Assembly (NCBI GenBank): GCA_902476475.1
Contig: CABSDO010000051.1
Span: 1-14,804, forward strand
Reading direction: 5' to 3'
DNA from: an uncultured Collinsella sp.
GTDB taxonomy: Bacteria; Actinomycetota; Coriobacteriia; Coriobacteriales; Coriobacteriaceae
DNA length: 14,804 bases
Position 1 is the stretch's first letter. Every line of letters starts with the position of its first letter. Below, one piece after another: positions 13,387 through 14,804 of this stretch. The notes under the pieces were generated by a model. That model was not told the DNA's origin and did no database searches. It saw only the letters and a list, made by a program, of their open reading frames with translations. A program made the translations under genes and the position numbers.

Positions 13387-14091
13387 CTAGCGTTCGTCCA
13401 CGAGCTTTGCGACGAGGGCTTTGAGCTCGGCCACCTCTCGCTCGAGTTCCTTGACGCGGCGGGCGTTCTCGGTGATGCCCTGGCGGTTGAGGGCACTCTG
13501 CTCGGCGGCGTCATCGGGCATGTACTCGCGATGCTGCTTGGCGTCGAAACTCTCCTCGAACACACGGCAGCCGTTGCGCTTGATGATGCGTCCCGGCACG
13601 CCCACGACGGTGCAGTTGTCGGGCACGTCCTTGACGACAACCGAGTTGCCGCCGATTTTGACGTTGTTGCCGATGCGAATGTTGCCGAGCACCTTGGCGC
13701 CCGTGCCCACGGTGACGTTGTTGCCCAGGGTGGGGTGGCGCTTGCCGGTCTCGTTGCCGGTGCCGCCGAGCGTGACGCCCTGGTAGAGCACGCAGTTGTC
13801 GCCCACGATGGTGGTCTCGCCGATGACGACGCCCATGGCATGGTCGATAAAGAAATGCTTGCCGATCTGTGCCGCGGGATGAATCTCGACGCCGGTGATG
13901 TGGCGGGTGATTTGCGAGAGCACGCGGGCGAGCGAGCGATGACCGTGCTCCCAGAGCCAGTGCTCGGGCACGTGGTTCCACTTGGCGTGCAGGCCAGGAT
14001 AGGAAAGGAAGATGACCAGACCGTTTTGCGCGGCGGGATCCTGCGCTTGGACGGTCTTGATGTCCTCGCGAATGGTATTGATGAAGCTCAC
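13387..14091 (-). CDS. cysE: Serine O-acetyltransferase
   Basis: The enzyme acetylates L-serine with acetyl-CoA to O-acetylserine, the first step of cysteine synthesis, as a cytoplasmic trimer or hexamer. It has 234 residues, of the shorter EpsC type. A helical N-terminus (1-65) is followed by a left-handed beta-helix of hexapeptide repeats (about 68-168). Key stretches are FIDHAMGVVIGET (81-93, with the catalytic Asp-His pair 83-84), TLGGTGNETGKRHP (107-120) and VPGRIIK (165-171). The tail 205-234 has leucine/valine heptads (RRVKELEREVAELKALVAKL), a likely coiled coil. The start is GTG 14091 with GGGAGGG 6 nt upstream. The ORF extends to an ATG at 14178, but that would read through the promoter. 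No cysK lies beside it. Confidence 0.94.
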   Translation of the reverse strand: MSFINTIREDIKTVQAQDPAAQNGLVIFLSYPGLHAKWNHVPEHWLWEHGHRSLARVLSQITRHITGVEIHPAAQIGKHFFIDHAMGVVIGETTIVGDNCVLYQGVTLGGTGNETGKRHPTLGNNVTVGTGAKVLGNIRIGNNVKIGGNSVVVKDVPDNCTVVGVPGRIIKRNGCRVFEESFDAKQHREYMPDDAAEQSALNRQGITENARRVKELEREVAELKALVAKLVDER

Positions 14092-14132
14092 CGGCCGCCC
14101 TCCCTTAGCGCCATGGCAATGCGATTCAATAA

Positions 14133-14149
14133 AGTATAGCGATTCGCTA
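14133..14149 (-). promoter_or_regulatory. cysE -10 box with abutting dyad
   Basis: On the - strand TATACT (14138-14133) lies 41 nt before the GTG start. A 13-nt dyad, TAGCGA-T-TCGCTA on the + strand (14137-14149), overlaps its upstream edge, so a bound protein would cover the core promoter. The -35 is weak. Confidence 0.4.
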
Positions 14150-14234
14150 GGGATTAGGAAGGACAATCTTGGCGGCATTGCGCAACAGGTGTCAGTTATG
14201 CAAACTTGCTGGTAATGGAGTCATGCTTTTGTGG

Positions 14235-14268
14235 GGTTGCGCACGAGGGGGCGCCGCAACCGTATACT
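14235..14268 (+). promoter_or_regulatory. Promoter region of the DedA gene with inverted repeat
   Basis: GGTTGCG (14235-14241) and CGCAACC (14255-14261) are 7-bp complements that end directly before the -10-like TATACT (14263-14268). TTGCGC in the left arm could be a -35, but at 20 bp the spacing is long. Confidence 0.4.
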
Positions 14269-14314
14269 GGTCAACTTGGACGTATCCGCGCCCACAACTG
14301 AGAGGTTTTACTTC

Positions 14315-14804
14315 ATGGGTTTCATCAATTTTATCGCCGAGCTGCTTAAGGATCCGCGCACCGCGATCGCCAGTTGGATCGCCACCGGCCCGCTTATGGC
14401 CTACGGCTGCGTGTTCCTGATCATCTTTATCGAGACGGGCGTGGTGTTCTTCCCATTCCTTCCCGGCGATTCGTTGCTGTTTGCTTCGGGCTTCTTTGCC
14501 CACAACGGCGGCTTTAACATCGTGGCGCTTCTGGCCACCGCATGGGCCGCTGCCATCTTGGGCGATCAGTGCAACTTTATGATCGGTCATTTCTTTGGCA
14601 AAAAGATCATTGCTTCGGGCAAGGTCAAGGCCATGACGCCAGAGCGCATCAAAAAGTCCGAGGATTTCTTGGACAAGTGGGGTCACCTGGCTATTTTCCT
14701 GGGCCGCTTCTTCCCGTTTATCCGCACCTTTGTGCCCTTTATCGCCGGCATGGGCGGCATGCACTGGCGCAATTTTGTCATCTTTAACGTGCTGGGCGGC
14801 ATTA
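14315..14804 (+). CDS. DedA-family membrane protein, partial
   Basis: The gene runs off the right edge after 163 residues; members are usually about 200-220. DedA proteins are inner-membrane proteins with scramblase-like or flippase roles for undecaprenyl phosphate or phospholipids, linked to envelope homeostasis. Seen here are ETGVVFFPFLPGDS (40-53) and GRFFPFIRTFVPFIAGMGGM (130-149). E40, D52, R131 and R137 match the acidic and basic residues known to be essential in E. coli YqjA/YghB. The start is ATG 14315 with AGAGG 9 nt upstream, a slightly wide spacing. It is divergent from cysE across 223 bp; nothing seen links the two functions. Confidence 0.93.
   Translation, partial: MGFINFIAELLKDPRTAIASWIATGPLMAYGCVFLIIFIETGVVFFPFLPGDSLLFASGFFAHNGGFNIVALLATAWAAAILGDQCNFMIGHFFGKKIIASGKVKAMTPERIKKSEDFLDKWGHLAIFLGRFFPFIRTFVPFIAGMGGMHWRNFVIFNVLGGI

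Overview
The window is high-GC DNA with strong Shine-Dalgarno sites and compact, mostly singly transcribed genes. The proteins look like those of a gut Coriobacteriia, most probably Collinsella or a close relative. That assignment is inferred from protein style, GC content and gene set, not from a marker gene. I see no tRNA, rRNA, CRISPR array or intact insertion sequence.

Layout, left to right. (1) The last codons of an unidentified + strand gene converge on a LacI-family regulator (- strand) across a perfect 19-bp bidirectional terminator hairpin. (2) The lacI-glmS divergent spacer (1342-1670) holds a lacI promoter with an apparent LacI operator, an inverted pair of GGGACAGG-core hairpin repeats, and a 9-bp dyad in front of glmS. 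(3) glmS (glucosamine-6-phosphate synthase, first step of UDP-GlcNAc synthesis) ends at a strong terminator. A third GGGACAGG-core repeat lies just beyond it and touches the stop codon of the convergent GntR/FCD regulator. (4) That regulator is divergent from a YeiH/UPF0324 membrane transporter. (5) A 266-bp, hairpin-rich spacer leads to a regulator resembling NtrC/TyrR proteins, with a degenerate AAA+ core and an intact Fis-type helix-turn-helix. (6) A small single-pass membrane protein of unknown function converges on a nitroreductase. (7) A 96-residue unknown protein follows, with its own terminator. (8) A MarR regulator and two ABC exporter half-transporters form a tightly coupled operon (9064-13275) behind a promoter carrying two exact 18-bp operator-like repeats. 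(9) Serine O-acetyltransferase (- strand) is divergent from a DedA-family membrane protein that runs off the window end.

How the parts work together. The clearest unit is the MarR-ABC-ABC operon, an autoregulated heterodimeric efflux pump with one degenerate and one canonical ATP site. glmS and cysE are housekeeping biosynthesis genes. The LacI, GntR and NtrC-like regulators are local; the first two show divergent or self-regulatory arrangements.

The most unusual items are the family of short hairpin repeats around glmS, whose stems differ while pairing is kept; the regulator whose ATPase motifs have decayed; the structured spacer ahead of it; and the twin operators of the MarR operon.
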